Positions 1 to 9,482 of a DNA stretch of 12,932 nucleotides are shown in pieces. The stretch is from Gemmatimonadota bacterium (GTDB lineage Bacteria; Gemmatimonadota; Gemmatimonadetes; Gemmatimonadales; GWC2-71-9), in contig JAHEFN010000035.1 in the NCBI GenBank assembly GCA_024640185.1, positions 1-12,932 on the forward strand, read 5' to 3'. Each line of letters opens with the position of its first letter. The first letter of the stretch is position 1. Position numbers and translations under genes: made by a program. A model generated the notes under the pieces. It was not told the DNA's origin and ran no database searches. It saw nothing but the letters and a program-made list of their open reading frames with translations.

Positions 1-501
1 GCCTACACCACCCTGCAGGAGCGGGCCACCCAGATCTCCCATGCCAACACCGGCAAGCTGATGGGGGAATACGAACCGGTGATCGGCACGATCCTTCGGA
101 AGGTGGCGATGGAGGAGGCCCGGCACTTCTCCTTCTACCGGCGGATCTTCACCGAGATCCTGGCCCGGGACCCCAACGAGGCCCTGCACTCGGCCTCGCT
201 CGTGATGCCGGCGATCGACATGCCGGGGATCACCATCCCGGGATTCAAGGAATTCGCCGAGGTGATTCGCCGATCGGGGATCTACGGCCCACGGGACTAC
301 CTCGCCATCGTCCAGAACCAGATCGCCCACTGGAGGATCGAGGCCATCGACGGTCTCGACGAGATCGGCCGCAAGGCCCAGGAACGGATCCTCGAAATCC
401 CGGCCAGACTCCGTCGGATCGCTGAACTCATGGAGGCCCGCTCGCGTGCCAAGACTTTCGCCTTCGACGTGGCCTTCGCCCGTGAATTCGCGCTCGAGTA
501 G
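1..501 (+). CDS. Acyl-ACP desaturase (ferritin-like di-iron), C-terminal part
   Basis: The reading frame is open from base 1, so the N-terminal part lies outside the window; 166 residues are visible. The family introduces a cis double bond into acyl chains carried on acyl carrier protein, using a di-iron centre in a four-helix bundle (plant stearoyl-ACP desaturase, mycobacterial DesA). Seen here: an ERATQISHANT segment at residues 7-17, matching the helix with the third carboxylate ligand (Glu7), and EEARH at 38-42, the second ExxH iron pair (Glu39, His42). The first carboxylate and the first ExxH motif must be upstream. The remaining residues fit the helical C-terminal half of the family. 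The first internal ATG (base 61) falls between the two metal motifs and cannot be the true start. The stop codon TAG directly abuts the next gene's ATG, which suggests co-transcription. Substrate and double-bond position cannot be told. Confidence 0.88.
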   Translation, partial: AYTTLQERATQISHANTGKLMGEYEPVIGTILRKVAMEEARHFSFYRRIFTEILARDPNEALHSASLVMPAIDMPGITIPGFKEFAEVIRRSGIYGPRDYLAIVQNQIAHWRIEAIDGLDEIGRKAQERILEIPARLRRIAELMEARSRAKTFAFDVAFAREFALE

Positions 502-1083
502 ATGAACGCCATGGACATCTGGTTCCCGCGAATTCTCGACGGCGCCGGCTACCTGGTGGGCGTGGCGTTCCTTCTCGCGGCCCTCGTCGCCGTGACCCAC
601 TGGGCCGTCCGGCAGAACCACCTCGCCGCATTCGGGGGCTGGGCCACCTTCGTCCGTCGCTGGAGCGACCCGCCGCTCAAGGCGATCGAACGCCGGCTCC
701 TGGGCGCGGGGGGCAACCCCCAACACGCCCCCTACTGGCTGATGGGCGGCATTGTCGTCGGCGGGTTGGTCCTCATCGAACTGCTGAAGTTCATCCTCGG
801 CTTCCTCTACCGCCTCGCCTGGGCGGCTGAGTCGGGACCCGGAGGTCTGCTGCGGATGGGGCTGGACCTCGGCTTCTCCCTGCTGATGTTCGCGTTGCTC
901 GTCCGGGTCTTCTCCTCATGGTTCGGTGGCAGCCGGTACTCGAAGGTCATCCGGTGGAGCTACACCCTCACGGACTGGCTGGTGGAGCCGATCCGCCGGG
1001 TGATGCCGACGGTGGGGATGTTCGACCTCTCCCCGCTGGTGGCGTGGCTGGTGTTATCCTTGGTGCGAGGGATGATTCTCTAG
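502..1083 (+). CDS. YggT-family integral membrane protein
   Basis: A 193-residue membrane protein with four hydrophobic stretches, at roughly residues 14-34, 75-105, 115-140 and 176-193. The second half carries the YggT signature: a RVFSSWF segment after the third hydrophobic stretch, then WLVEPIRRVMP and FDLSPLVAWLVL. The first half holds a degenerate copy (HWAVR, then DPPLKAIERRLLG, then a hydrophobic stretch). That gives the two-repeat architecture and length typical of E. coli YggT (about 188 residues). The biochemical role of the family is unsettled; links to membrane stress, division (YlmG beside SepF in Gram-positives) and cytochrome assembly in plastids have been reported. The usual neighbours proC, yggS and sepF are absent from this window. 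The start is placed at the ATG touching the desaturase stop; an ATG nine bases later is equally possible, and neither has a strong Shine-Dalgarno sequence. Confidence 0.85.
   Translation: MNAMDIWFPRILDGAGYLVGVAFLLAALVAVTHWAVRQNHLAAFGGWATFVRRWSDPPLKAIERRLLGAGGNPQHAPYWLMGGIVVGGLVLIELLKFILGFLYRLAWAAESGPGGLLRMGLDLGFSLLMFALLVRVFSSWFGGSRYSKVIRWSYTLTDWLVEPIRRVMPTVGMFDLSPLVAWLVLSLVRGMIL
1043..1060 (+). promoter_or_regulatory. Candidate promoter for the metH operon (-10 box TATCCT at 1055-1060)
   Basis: The stretch CGTGGCTGGTGTTATCCT lies in the last codons of yggT. Nearly the same bases recur before the acyl-CoA dehydrogenase gene (6715-6731). The CGTGGCTGG part is read in a different frame in the two host genes, so shared protein sequence does not explain it. 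Both copies use the TTA leucine codon, which is uncommon in such GC-rich coding DNA. A start site about 7 nt after TATCCT would give a leader of about 30 nt before the riboswitch aptamer. No good -35 box is visible, so the call rests on the repetition and the position. Confidence 0.45.
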
Positions 1084-1098
1084 GGTCTCGATGGATCA

Positions 1099-1148
1099 CG
1101 TGGCGATTTTCGCGACTTGCGGCCACGATAAACAACCTGCTAAGACGC
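1099..1148 (+). promoter_or_regulatory. SAM-II (SAM_alpha) riboswitch aptamer
   Basis: The RNA fits the SAM-II H-type pseudoknot element by element. P1 is CGUGGC (1099-1104) paired with GCCACG (1122-1127), six perfect pairs. L1 begins with the conserved GAUUU (1105-1109). P2a pairs UUGC (1117-1120) with GCUA (1139-1142): C1120-G1139, G1119-C1140, a U1118/U1141 apposition and U1117-A1142. This reproduces the conserved UUGC/GCUAA core with its U-U position at the SAM site. P2b pairs GCG (1112-1114) with CGC (1146-1148). L3 is A-rich (AUAAACAACCU, 1128-1138), as needed for the minor-groove triplex with P1. Family knowledge: SAM-II lies upstream of methionine and SAM biosynthesis genes, mainly in alphaproteobacteria, and SAM binding lowers translation. 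Its place just before metH fits exactly. Confidence 0.85.
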
Positions 1149-1162
1149 CGCCCGGAGGCGGT
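1147..1162 (+). promoter_or_regulatory. Leader hairpin covering a GGAGG sequence
   Basis: Bases C1148-C1152 (CCGCC) can pair with G1157-G1161 (GGCGG) across a CGGA loop, and a G1147-U1162 pair can extend the stem. The hairpin buries GGAGG (1154-1158), a Shine-Dalgarno-like sequence six bases before an in-frame CTG at 1165. Its foot shares bases 1147-1148 with the 3' strand of riboswitch helix P2b, so the last pairs of the two helices compete. It may be part of the expression platform or simply a GC-rich fold; how it responds to SAM cannot be read from the sequence. Confidence 0.4.
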
Positions 1163-1172
1163 CCCTGCCCCC

Positions 1173-1192
1173 GGGCTTCGTCGCTGGAGCCC
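1173..1192 (+). promoter_or_regulatory. Shine-Dalgarno-sequestering hairpin before metH
   Basis: GGGCUUC (1173-1179) can pair with GGAGCCC (1186-1192) to form a seven-pair stem, with one U-G, around a GUCGCU loop. The 3' arm contains GGAG (1186-1189), the best ribosome binding site for the proposed CTG start at 1195 (spacing 5 nt). Folding would hide this site. The 5' arm's CCGGG side (1171-1175) can alternatively pair with CCCGG (1151-1155) in the upstream hairpin, which offers a route by which the riboswitch fold could decide whether the site is open. This is inferred from complementarity only. Confidence 0.45.
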
Positions 1193-1194
1193 CA

Positions 1195-4887
<3,693 letters not shown>

Positions 4888-4888
4888 T

Positions 4889-6736
4889 GTGCCCACCCTG
4901 CGCGACCTGATCGATGATGGGCGGACCCATGTCCTTGATGGCGCCATGGGGACCCTGCTCCATCATCAGGGTGCCCCCGCGAATGCCTGTTTCGACGAAC
5001 TCGCCGCTCGACGGCCCGAGCTGGTGACCGCCGCGCATGCCGCCTACGTCGCCGCCGGTGCCCACCTGATCGAGACCAACTCCTTCGGGGCCAACCCGAT
5101 CAAGCTGGCCAGCCATGGCCTCGCCGAGGAGACCGAGGCACTCAACACCGCCGCGGCGGTCGTCGCTCGAGCGGCGGCCGGTGAGACGGTCGCGGTCCTC
5201 GGGGCGGTCGGCCCCCTCGGCGTGCGGGTCGAGCCGTTCGGCGAGCTCTCACTTGCCGAGGCCGAGGCGGCGTTCGGTCGACAGGTCCGTGGGCTGCTTG
5301 CCGGCGGGGTCGACGGCTTCGTCCTCGAGACCTTCTCCGACGTGCACGAATTGCAGGCCGCGATTCGGGCGGTCCGGGCGGCGTGTGATCTCGCGGTCAT
5401 CGCCCAGATGACCGTGCAGGGCGATGGCCTGACCGCCTTCGGCACCGCCCCCGAGAGCTTCGGCCCTGCCCTCGCCGCCTCGGGTGCCGACGTCGTCGGC
5501 GTCAACTGCTCGACGGGACCGGCAGAGGTTCTCGGGGTGATCGAACGGCTGGCACGGGTGGTCTCCATCCCGATCTCGGGACAACCCAACGCGGGAATTC
5601 CGCGAGATCTCGGTGACCGGAAACTCTACGTGGCGAGCCCGGAGTACGTCGGGACCTACGCCCGACGGATGGTGGAGGCCGGGGCGCGCTTCGTGGGTGG
5701 CTGCTGCGGCACCACCCCGGAACACATCGCGAGTGTCGCGCGATTCGTGAAGTCGGTGACCCCGGTCACCCGTGGCACCGAGGGGGTCGCGGTCGCACGA
5801 TCGGGTGAGGTCGACCCGGCGAGGGAGCCGGTCCCACTCGCGGAGCGGTCACGATTCGGCGCAAAGCTCGCCCGCGGCGAATGGGTGGTGTCGGTGGAGG
5901 TCGTGCCGCCTCGAGGGGCTGACGCCACACCGATGATCGCCCAGGCCCGACGCCTCGAAGCCGCCGGCGTCGATGCGATCAACCTGCCGGACGGCCCACG
6001 GGCCCAGAGCCGCATGTCCGCCCTCCTTGCCGGGCTGATGATCGAGCGAGAGACCGGGATCGAGGCGATTCCCCACTACGCCTGCCGCGACCGCAACCTG
6101 CTCGGCATGCTCTCCGACCTGCTCGGGGCCAGCGCGGCGGGGCTGCGCAACCTGCTCGTCGTCACCGGTGACCCGCCGAAGATGGGACCCTATCCGGAAG
6201 CCACGGCGGTGTTCGACATCGATGCGATCGGACTCACCAACCTGGTCGCCCAGCTCAACCGCAGCCTCGACCCCGGCGGCAACGCCCTCGGGGCCCCGAC
6301 CGCGTTTGTCCATGGGGTCGGTGTCAATCCGGCCGCCCCGGACCTTGAGCGCGAACTCAGCCGCTTCGGCTGGAAGGCGGAGGCTGGGGCGTGCTTCGCG
6401 ATGACCCAGCCGGTCTTCGACGTCGAGCAGTTGGACGCCGGACTCGTCCGGCTGCAACGCTTTGGTGTCCCGATCATCGTGGGGGTCTGGCCACTGGTCT
6501 CGCTCCGCAACGCGGAGTTCCTCGCCAACGAGGTGCCCGGCATCACGGTGCCGAGTTGGGTCCTCGACCGGATGCAGCGGGCCAGCGACGGTGGCCGGGA
6601 GACCGCACTCGCCGAGGGCGTCGCGATCGCCCGGGAGATGGTCGATGCCATCCGGGGCCGGGTCGCCGGGGTCCAGATCGCGGCGCCATTCGGCAAGGTC
6701 GAGGTGGCCATCGACGTGGCTGGTTTATCTTCGTAA
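4889..6736 (+). CDS. Bifunctional homocysteine S-methyltransferase / methylenetetrahydrofolate reductase (YitJ-type)
   Basis: A 615-residue fusion. Residues 1-300 are a homocysteine methyltransferase TIM barrel: VLDGAMGT near the start, and zinc-ligand cysteines at 207 (GVNCSTGP) and 272/273 (GGCCGTTPEH). Residues about 325-610 are a methylenetetrahydrofolate reductase: SVEVVPPRG with Glu337 matching E. coli MetF Glu28, and LLVVTGDPP with Asp428 matching Asp120 near the flavin. The reductase half makes 5-methyl-THF, MetH's methyl donor. The first half may methylate homocysteine from another donor or hand over methyl groups; its donor is uncertain. The size matches Bacillus YitJ (about 612). 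The GTG start lies one base after the metH stop, so the two are probably translated together under the same SAM-responsive leader. No separate metF is visible, so this may be the cell's main MTHFR (inference). Confidence 0.93.
   Translation: MPTLRDLIDDGRTHVLDGAMGTLLHHQGAPANACFDELAARRPELVTAAHAAYVAAGAHLIETNSFGANPIKLASHGLAEETEALNTAAAVVARAAAGETVAVLGAVGPLGVRVEPFGELSLAEAEAAFGRQVRGLLAGGVDGFVLETFSDVHELQAAIRAVRAACDLAVIAQMTVQGDGLTAFGTAPESFGPALAASGADVVGVNCSTGPAEVLGVIERLARVVSIPISGQPNAGIPRDLGDRKLYVASPEYVGTYARRMVEAGARFVGGCCGTTPEHIASVARFVKSVTPVTRGTEGVAVARSGEVDPAREPVPLAERSRFGAKLARGEWVVSVEVVPPRGADATPMIAQARRLEAAGVDAINLPDGPRAQSRMSALLAGLMIERETGIEAIPHYACRDRNLLGMLSDLLGASAAGLRNLLVVTGDPPKMGPYPEATAVFDIDAIGLTNLVAQLNRSLDPGGNALGAPTAFVHGVGVNPAAPDLERELSRFGWKAEAGACFAMTQPVFDVEQLDAGLVRLQRFGVPIIVGVWPLVSLRNAEFLANEVPGITVPSWVLDRMQRASDGGRETALAEGVAIAREMVDAIRGRVAGVQIAAPFGKVEVAIDVAGLSS
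6715..6731 (+). promoter_or_regulatory. Candidate promoter for the acyl-CoA dehydrogenase gene (-10 box TATCTT at 6726-6731)
   Basis: CGTGGCTGGTTTATCTT lies in the last codons of the preceding gene and matches the element before metH (1043-1060) in all but one inserted base and the last bases. A transcript starting about 7 nt after the box would have a leader of about 24 nt containing the GAGGA ribosome binding site. No clear -35 box is seen. Its presence suggests the dehydrogenase is transcribed independently of the methionine operon despite the 25-bp gap. Confidence 0.45.
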
Positions 6737-6749
6737 CTGCACCCCGAAC

Positions 6750-6754
6750 GAGGA
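6750..6754 (+). promoter_or_regulatory. Ribosome binding site of the acyl-CoA dehydrogenase
   Basis: GAGGA, seven bases before GTG 6762. It decides the start: the frame is open about 300 bases further upstream, but that extension lies wholly within the MTHFR coding region and has no family similarity. Confidence 0.75.
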
Positions 6755-6761
6755 TCACGCC

Positions 6762-7925
6762 GTGACTGCACCCGCCGTACCGACGCCGCTCTCCGTCCTC
6801 TCCGAAGAGGAAGACCTCTTTCGGCAAACCGTGCGCGAGTTCGCCGAGACCGAGGTGAAGCCGCATGTCACGGCGATGGACGAGGCGGCGGCGATGCGCC
6901 CGGAGCTGATCCAGCAGTGCTTCGACCTGGGCCTGATGGCCATCGAGGTCCCCGAGGAGTTCGGTGGTGCCGGGGGGTCGATCTTCCTGGCCACCCTCGC
7001 CATCGAGGAACTCGCGCGGGTCGACGCCTCCACGGCCATCTACGTCGACGTGCACAACACCCTCGTCAACAACTGCCTGATGCGATGGGGCAACGACGAA
7101 CAGAAGGCCCGCTACCTGCCACGGATGAGTGAGTCGCTGCTCGGCGCCTTCGCCCTCTCCGAACCCAACTCCGGGTCGGATGCCTTCGCGCTCGAGACCC
7201 GTGCCGTCCAGGACGGGGAGGACTGGGTGCTCACGGGCCGGAAGTTCTGGATCACCTCGGGCGCGGAGGCCGGCATCTTCGTCGTCTTCGCCAACGTCGA
7301 CCCGGCGATGGGCTACAAGGGCATCACCGGATTCCTTGTGGAACGCGACTTCGCGGGATTCGACATCGGCAAGCGCGAGAAGAAGCTGGGGATCCGCGCG
7401 TCGAGCACGGTCGAATTGATCCTCGAAGAGTGCCGCGTGCCGGCAACGAACGTGCTCGGCCCCGTCGGCCAGGGCTACAAGATCTCGATCGAGACCCTCA
7501 ACGAGGGTCGCATCGGCATCGGCGCCCAGATGATCGGCGTCGCCCAGGGCGCTCTCGACGCGGCACTCGGCTACGTGAAGGAACGCCGCCAGTTCGGCAA
7601 GGCCATCGCCGAGTTCCAGGGGGTGCAGTTCCAGCTCGCGGAGATGGAGACCGAATTGCACGCGGCCAGGCTGATGGTCTACAACGCCGCCAGGCTCAAG
7701 GATGCCGGACTCCCCTTCACCCGCGAGGCCGCGATGGCAAAACTCTTCGCCTCCGAGGCCGCCAACCGCATCACCGGTCAGGCCGTCGAGCTCTTCGGTG
7801 GCTACGGCTACTCGCGTGAATACCCGGTGGAGAAGTTCTATCGCGACGCAAAGATCGGGGTCATCTACGAGGGCACCAGCAACATGCAGCGGCAGACCAT
7901 CGCCAAGATGATGCTCAAGGGCTAA
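6762..7925 (+). CDS. Short/branched-chain acyl-CoA dehydrogenase (ACADSB-like)
   Basis: An FAD enzyme of 387 residues, the usual length, that oxidises acyl-CoA to the 2,3-enoyl-CoA and passes electrons to electron-transfer flavoprotein. The N-terminal helical domain is at about 1-125. The flavin-contacting FALSEPNSGSD is at 130-140, with WITSG shortly after. The C-terminal domain has RRQFGKAIAEFQGVQFQLAEM and the catalytic base Glu370 in VIYEGTSNMQR. The overall pattern (GYKGITGFLV, GIRASSTVEL, LNEGRIGIGAQMIG, YPVEKFYRDAKIG) is very close to the mitochondrial 2-methylbutyryl-CoA dehydrogenase group. A role in isoleucine or short branched-chain fatty acid breakdown is therefore likely, though a butyryl-CoA specificity cannot be excluded. 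No ETF or enoyl-CoA hydratase genes are adjacent. It follows the MTHFR gene by 25 bp and appears to have its own promoter. Confidence 0.93.
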   Translation: MTAPAVPTPLSVLSEEEDLFRQTVREFAETEVKPHVTAMDEAAAMRPELIQQCFDLGLMAIEVPEEFGGAGGSIFLATLAIEELARVDASTAIYVDVHNTLVNNCLMRWGNDEQKARYLPRMSESLLGAFALSEPNSGSDAFALETRAVQDGEDWVLTGRKFWITSGAEAGIFVVFANVDPAMGYKGITGFLVERDFAGFDIGKREKKLGIRASSTVELILEECRVPATNVLGPVGQGYKISIETLNEGRIGIGAQMIGVAQGALDAALGYVKERRQFGKAIAEFQGVQFQLAEMETELHAARLMVYNAARLKDAGLPFTREAAMAKLFASEAANRITGQAVELFGGYGYSREYPVEKFYRDAKIGVIYEGTSNMQRQTIAKMMLKG

Positions 7926-8003
7926 GCCCGACCGCCCCCCCGGCCGACACTTTCCTCTGCTCCCTCCGTAGGTTCTGCACACTTCTTGCAGCATCGGCTG
8001 GCC
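7926..8003 (+). promoter_or_regulatory. Short intergenic gap upstream of the carboxypeptidase, weak promoter signals
   Basis: This 78-bp gap has a possible -10 box TAGGTT (7969-7974) with CCGACA (7944-7949) nineteen bases upstream, and a small inverted repeat CTGCA/TGCAG (7975-7979 and 7987-7991). A four-pair GGGC/GCCC hairpin straddles the preceding stop codon but lacks a U-tract. A promoter is expected here; the precise boxes are weakly supported. Confidence 0.25.
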
Positions 8004-9470
8004 ATGACCCGAGTCGCTCGCCCCCTGATCGTCTCTGCCATCCTCGTGGCAGGCTTGACCGCCCCCGTGGCGGCCCAGCAGCGGGCGGTCATCGATCAAC
8101 TCGAGAGCTGGTACGCCAATGCCGAGCGCCGGGCCCCCGGGAAGTGGGGCATCGTGGTCGCCGACGAGCAGGGCACCGTGATCTGGTCGGTGAACCCCCA
8201 AACCGCCTTGGTCCCGGCGTCCACGGTCAAGCTGCTGACGACGGGGTTTGCCCGCAGCCAGGTCGGGGGCGATGCCCACCGTCCGACCCGGGTGGTGGGC
8301 GCCGGGACCGTCGACCCGACTGACGGCACCTGGCGGGGCAGTTGGTCGCTCGAGATGAATGGCGACCCCACCCTTGAGCGGCCGGCACTCGGCGGTCCCT
8401 CCCTGGTGGCACTCGCCGAGCAGTTGCGGGCGATCGGGGTGCAGCGCCTGGTCGGACCACTCTCCCTCTCGACCGCCGAGGGGATCGCCACATCCAGCTA
8501 CCCCACGGTCTGGTCGGCACGGCACCGGGGCCGGCTCTTCGCACCGCCGGTCGGGATGATCACCCTCAACGAGAATGTCGTGCGCTTCTCCGTGGTCCCC
8601 GGGGCACGAGCCGGGGCGAAGCCATTCCTGGGCTCCGACATGCCGCGTGGTGCCGCCGGTCTGGTCACCATCACGGCCAAGACGGTCACCGGCAGTCGCC
8701 GACGGCTCACGGTGCGCGCCCAGGGCAGTGGCTGGGTCGTCGGCGGCACCATCGGCGTCGGGGCCCGCCCGGGAGATTACACCGTCGTCGCCCACGACCC
8801 GGCGGCCGTGGTCGAGGCGAGCTGGAATGCGGCGCTGCGAAGCGTGGGGATTCGGTGGGACCGGGTGCCTTCGATCGGCACGGCAGATCGGTCGCCAGCA
8901 CCCCGAGTCCTCGCCGAGGTGGTCTCGCCATCGTTCGATTCCGTTGCCTCGATGGTGAATGCCAACTCGATCAACATCGGCGCAGAATTGATGTTGCTGT
9001 GGGGCGGTGGTCCGTCCCAGAGTGCCCAGAAGCTCGAACAGCACGTGAAGCAGGCGACCGGCCTGATGACGGGCGTCCACCTGGTCGATGGCAGCGGCCT
9101 TTCGGATGACAACCGGGTCTCCCCGCTGGTCTTCACGACCTACCTGGCACGCTTCCCGACCACGGCCGCGGGACGGGACTTCCCACTGCTCTTCCCCGCC
9201 AACGGCAGCGGGACCCTGAAGACCCTCGCTCGCGGCATGCCCGCCAAGGGCGTGGTCAGGGCCAAGACCGGCACCCTCGGCAACGCCTCCACCCTGGTGG
9301 GATACCTCGGGCAGAGCGACGGGATGTTGCTCGTGGCCGCGATGTACAACGGTGGCTACGTCTCAGCGGCCAAGCAGCAGCAGTGGACCCTCTTCCGCAC
9401 CCTCGGCGCCGAGGGCGTGGCGATCCCATCCCAGAGCGACGCGGCCGTGGAGTACACGCTGGGGCGGTAG
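8004..9470 (+). CDS. dacB: D-alanyl-D-alanine carboxypeptidase/endopeptidase, peptidase S13 (PBP4/DacB type)
   Basis: A secreted penicillin-binding protein of 488 residues (E. coli DacB 477) that trims D-Ala from peptidoglycan stem peptides and may cut crosslinks. A signal peptide is clear: a basic MTRVARP start, a hydrophobic core, and AQQ around residues 24-26. The active-site triad is complete: Ser73-x-x-Lys76 in PASTVKLLTT, Ser322-x-Asn324 in NANSINIGAE, and Lys421-Thr-Gly in AKTGTLGNAS. The long gap between the first two motifs (about 245 residues) is the S13 hallmark, holding the extra domains. The ATG at 8004 is preferred over TTG 7986 because it puts the basic residues at the very start of the signal peptide; neither has a good ribosome binding site. 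The kinase gene follows by 12 bp. The SINIGAE motif varies from the commoner SDNxxAE but keeps Ser and Asn. Confidence 0.92.
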   Translation: MTRVARPLIVSAILVAGLTAPVAAQQRAVIDQLESWYANAERRAPGKWGIVVADEQGTVIWSVNPQTALVPASTVKLLTTGFARSQVGGDAHRPTRVVGAGTVDPTDGTWRGSWSLEMNGDPTLERPALGGPSLVALAEQLRAIGVQRLVGPLSLSTAEGIATSSYPTVWSARHRGRLFAPPVGMITLNENVVRFSVVPGARAGAKPFLGSDMPRGAAGLVTITAKTVTGSRRRLTVRAQGSGWVVGGTIGVGARPGDYTVVAHDPAAVVEASWNAALRSVGIRWDRVPSIGTADRSPAPRVLAEVVSPSFDSVASMVNANSINIGAELMLLWGGGPSQSAQKLEQHVKQATGLMTGVHLVDGSGLSDDNRVSPLVFTTYLARFPTTAAGRDFPLLFPANGSGTLKTLARGMPAKGVVRAKTGTLGNASTLVGYLGQSDGMLLVAAMYNGGYVSAAKQQQWTLFRTLGAEGVAIPSQSDAAVEYTLGR

Positions 9471-9479
9471 ATTCGAATC
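9468..9479 (+). promoter_or_regulatory. Possible -10 box and palindrome just before the kinase gene
   Basis: TAGATT (9468-9473) overlaps the carboxypeptidase stop codon and ends nine bases before the kinase ATG, a spacing typical of leaderless transcripts. The kinase has no Shine-Dalgarno sequence, which fits. The perfect 10-bp palindrome GATTCGAATC (9470-9479) overlaps the same bases and could be an operator or chance. No -35 box was identified. Confidence 0.3.
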
Positions 9480-9482
9480 ATC

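Noticed and set aside
6462..6761. Upstream extension of the acyl-CoA dehydrogenase frame
   Set aside because: It lies within MTHFR coding sequence and is Ser/Arg-rich nonsense. GTG 6762 with GAGGA gives the normal family N-terminus.
7919..7929. Possible terminator hairpin GGGC/GCCC at the dehydrogenase stop codon
   Set aside because: Only four pairs and a three-base loop, with no U-tract after it; too weak to call.
6543..9080. Very long open frame (845 codons) on the - strand
   Set aside because: It is antisense to the acyl-CoA dehydrogenase and carboxypeptidase genes. It exists because stop codons are rare opposite GC-rich codons, and it has no family-like motifs.
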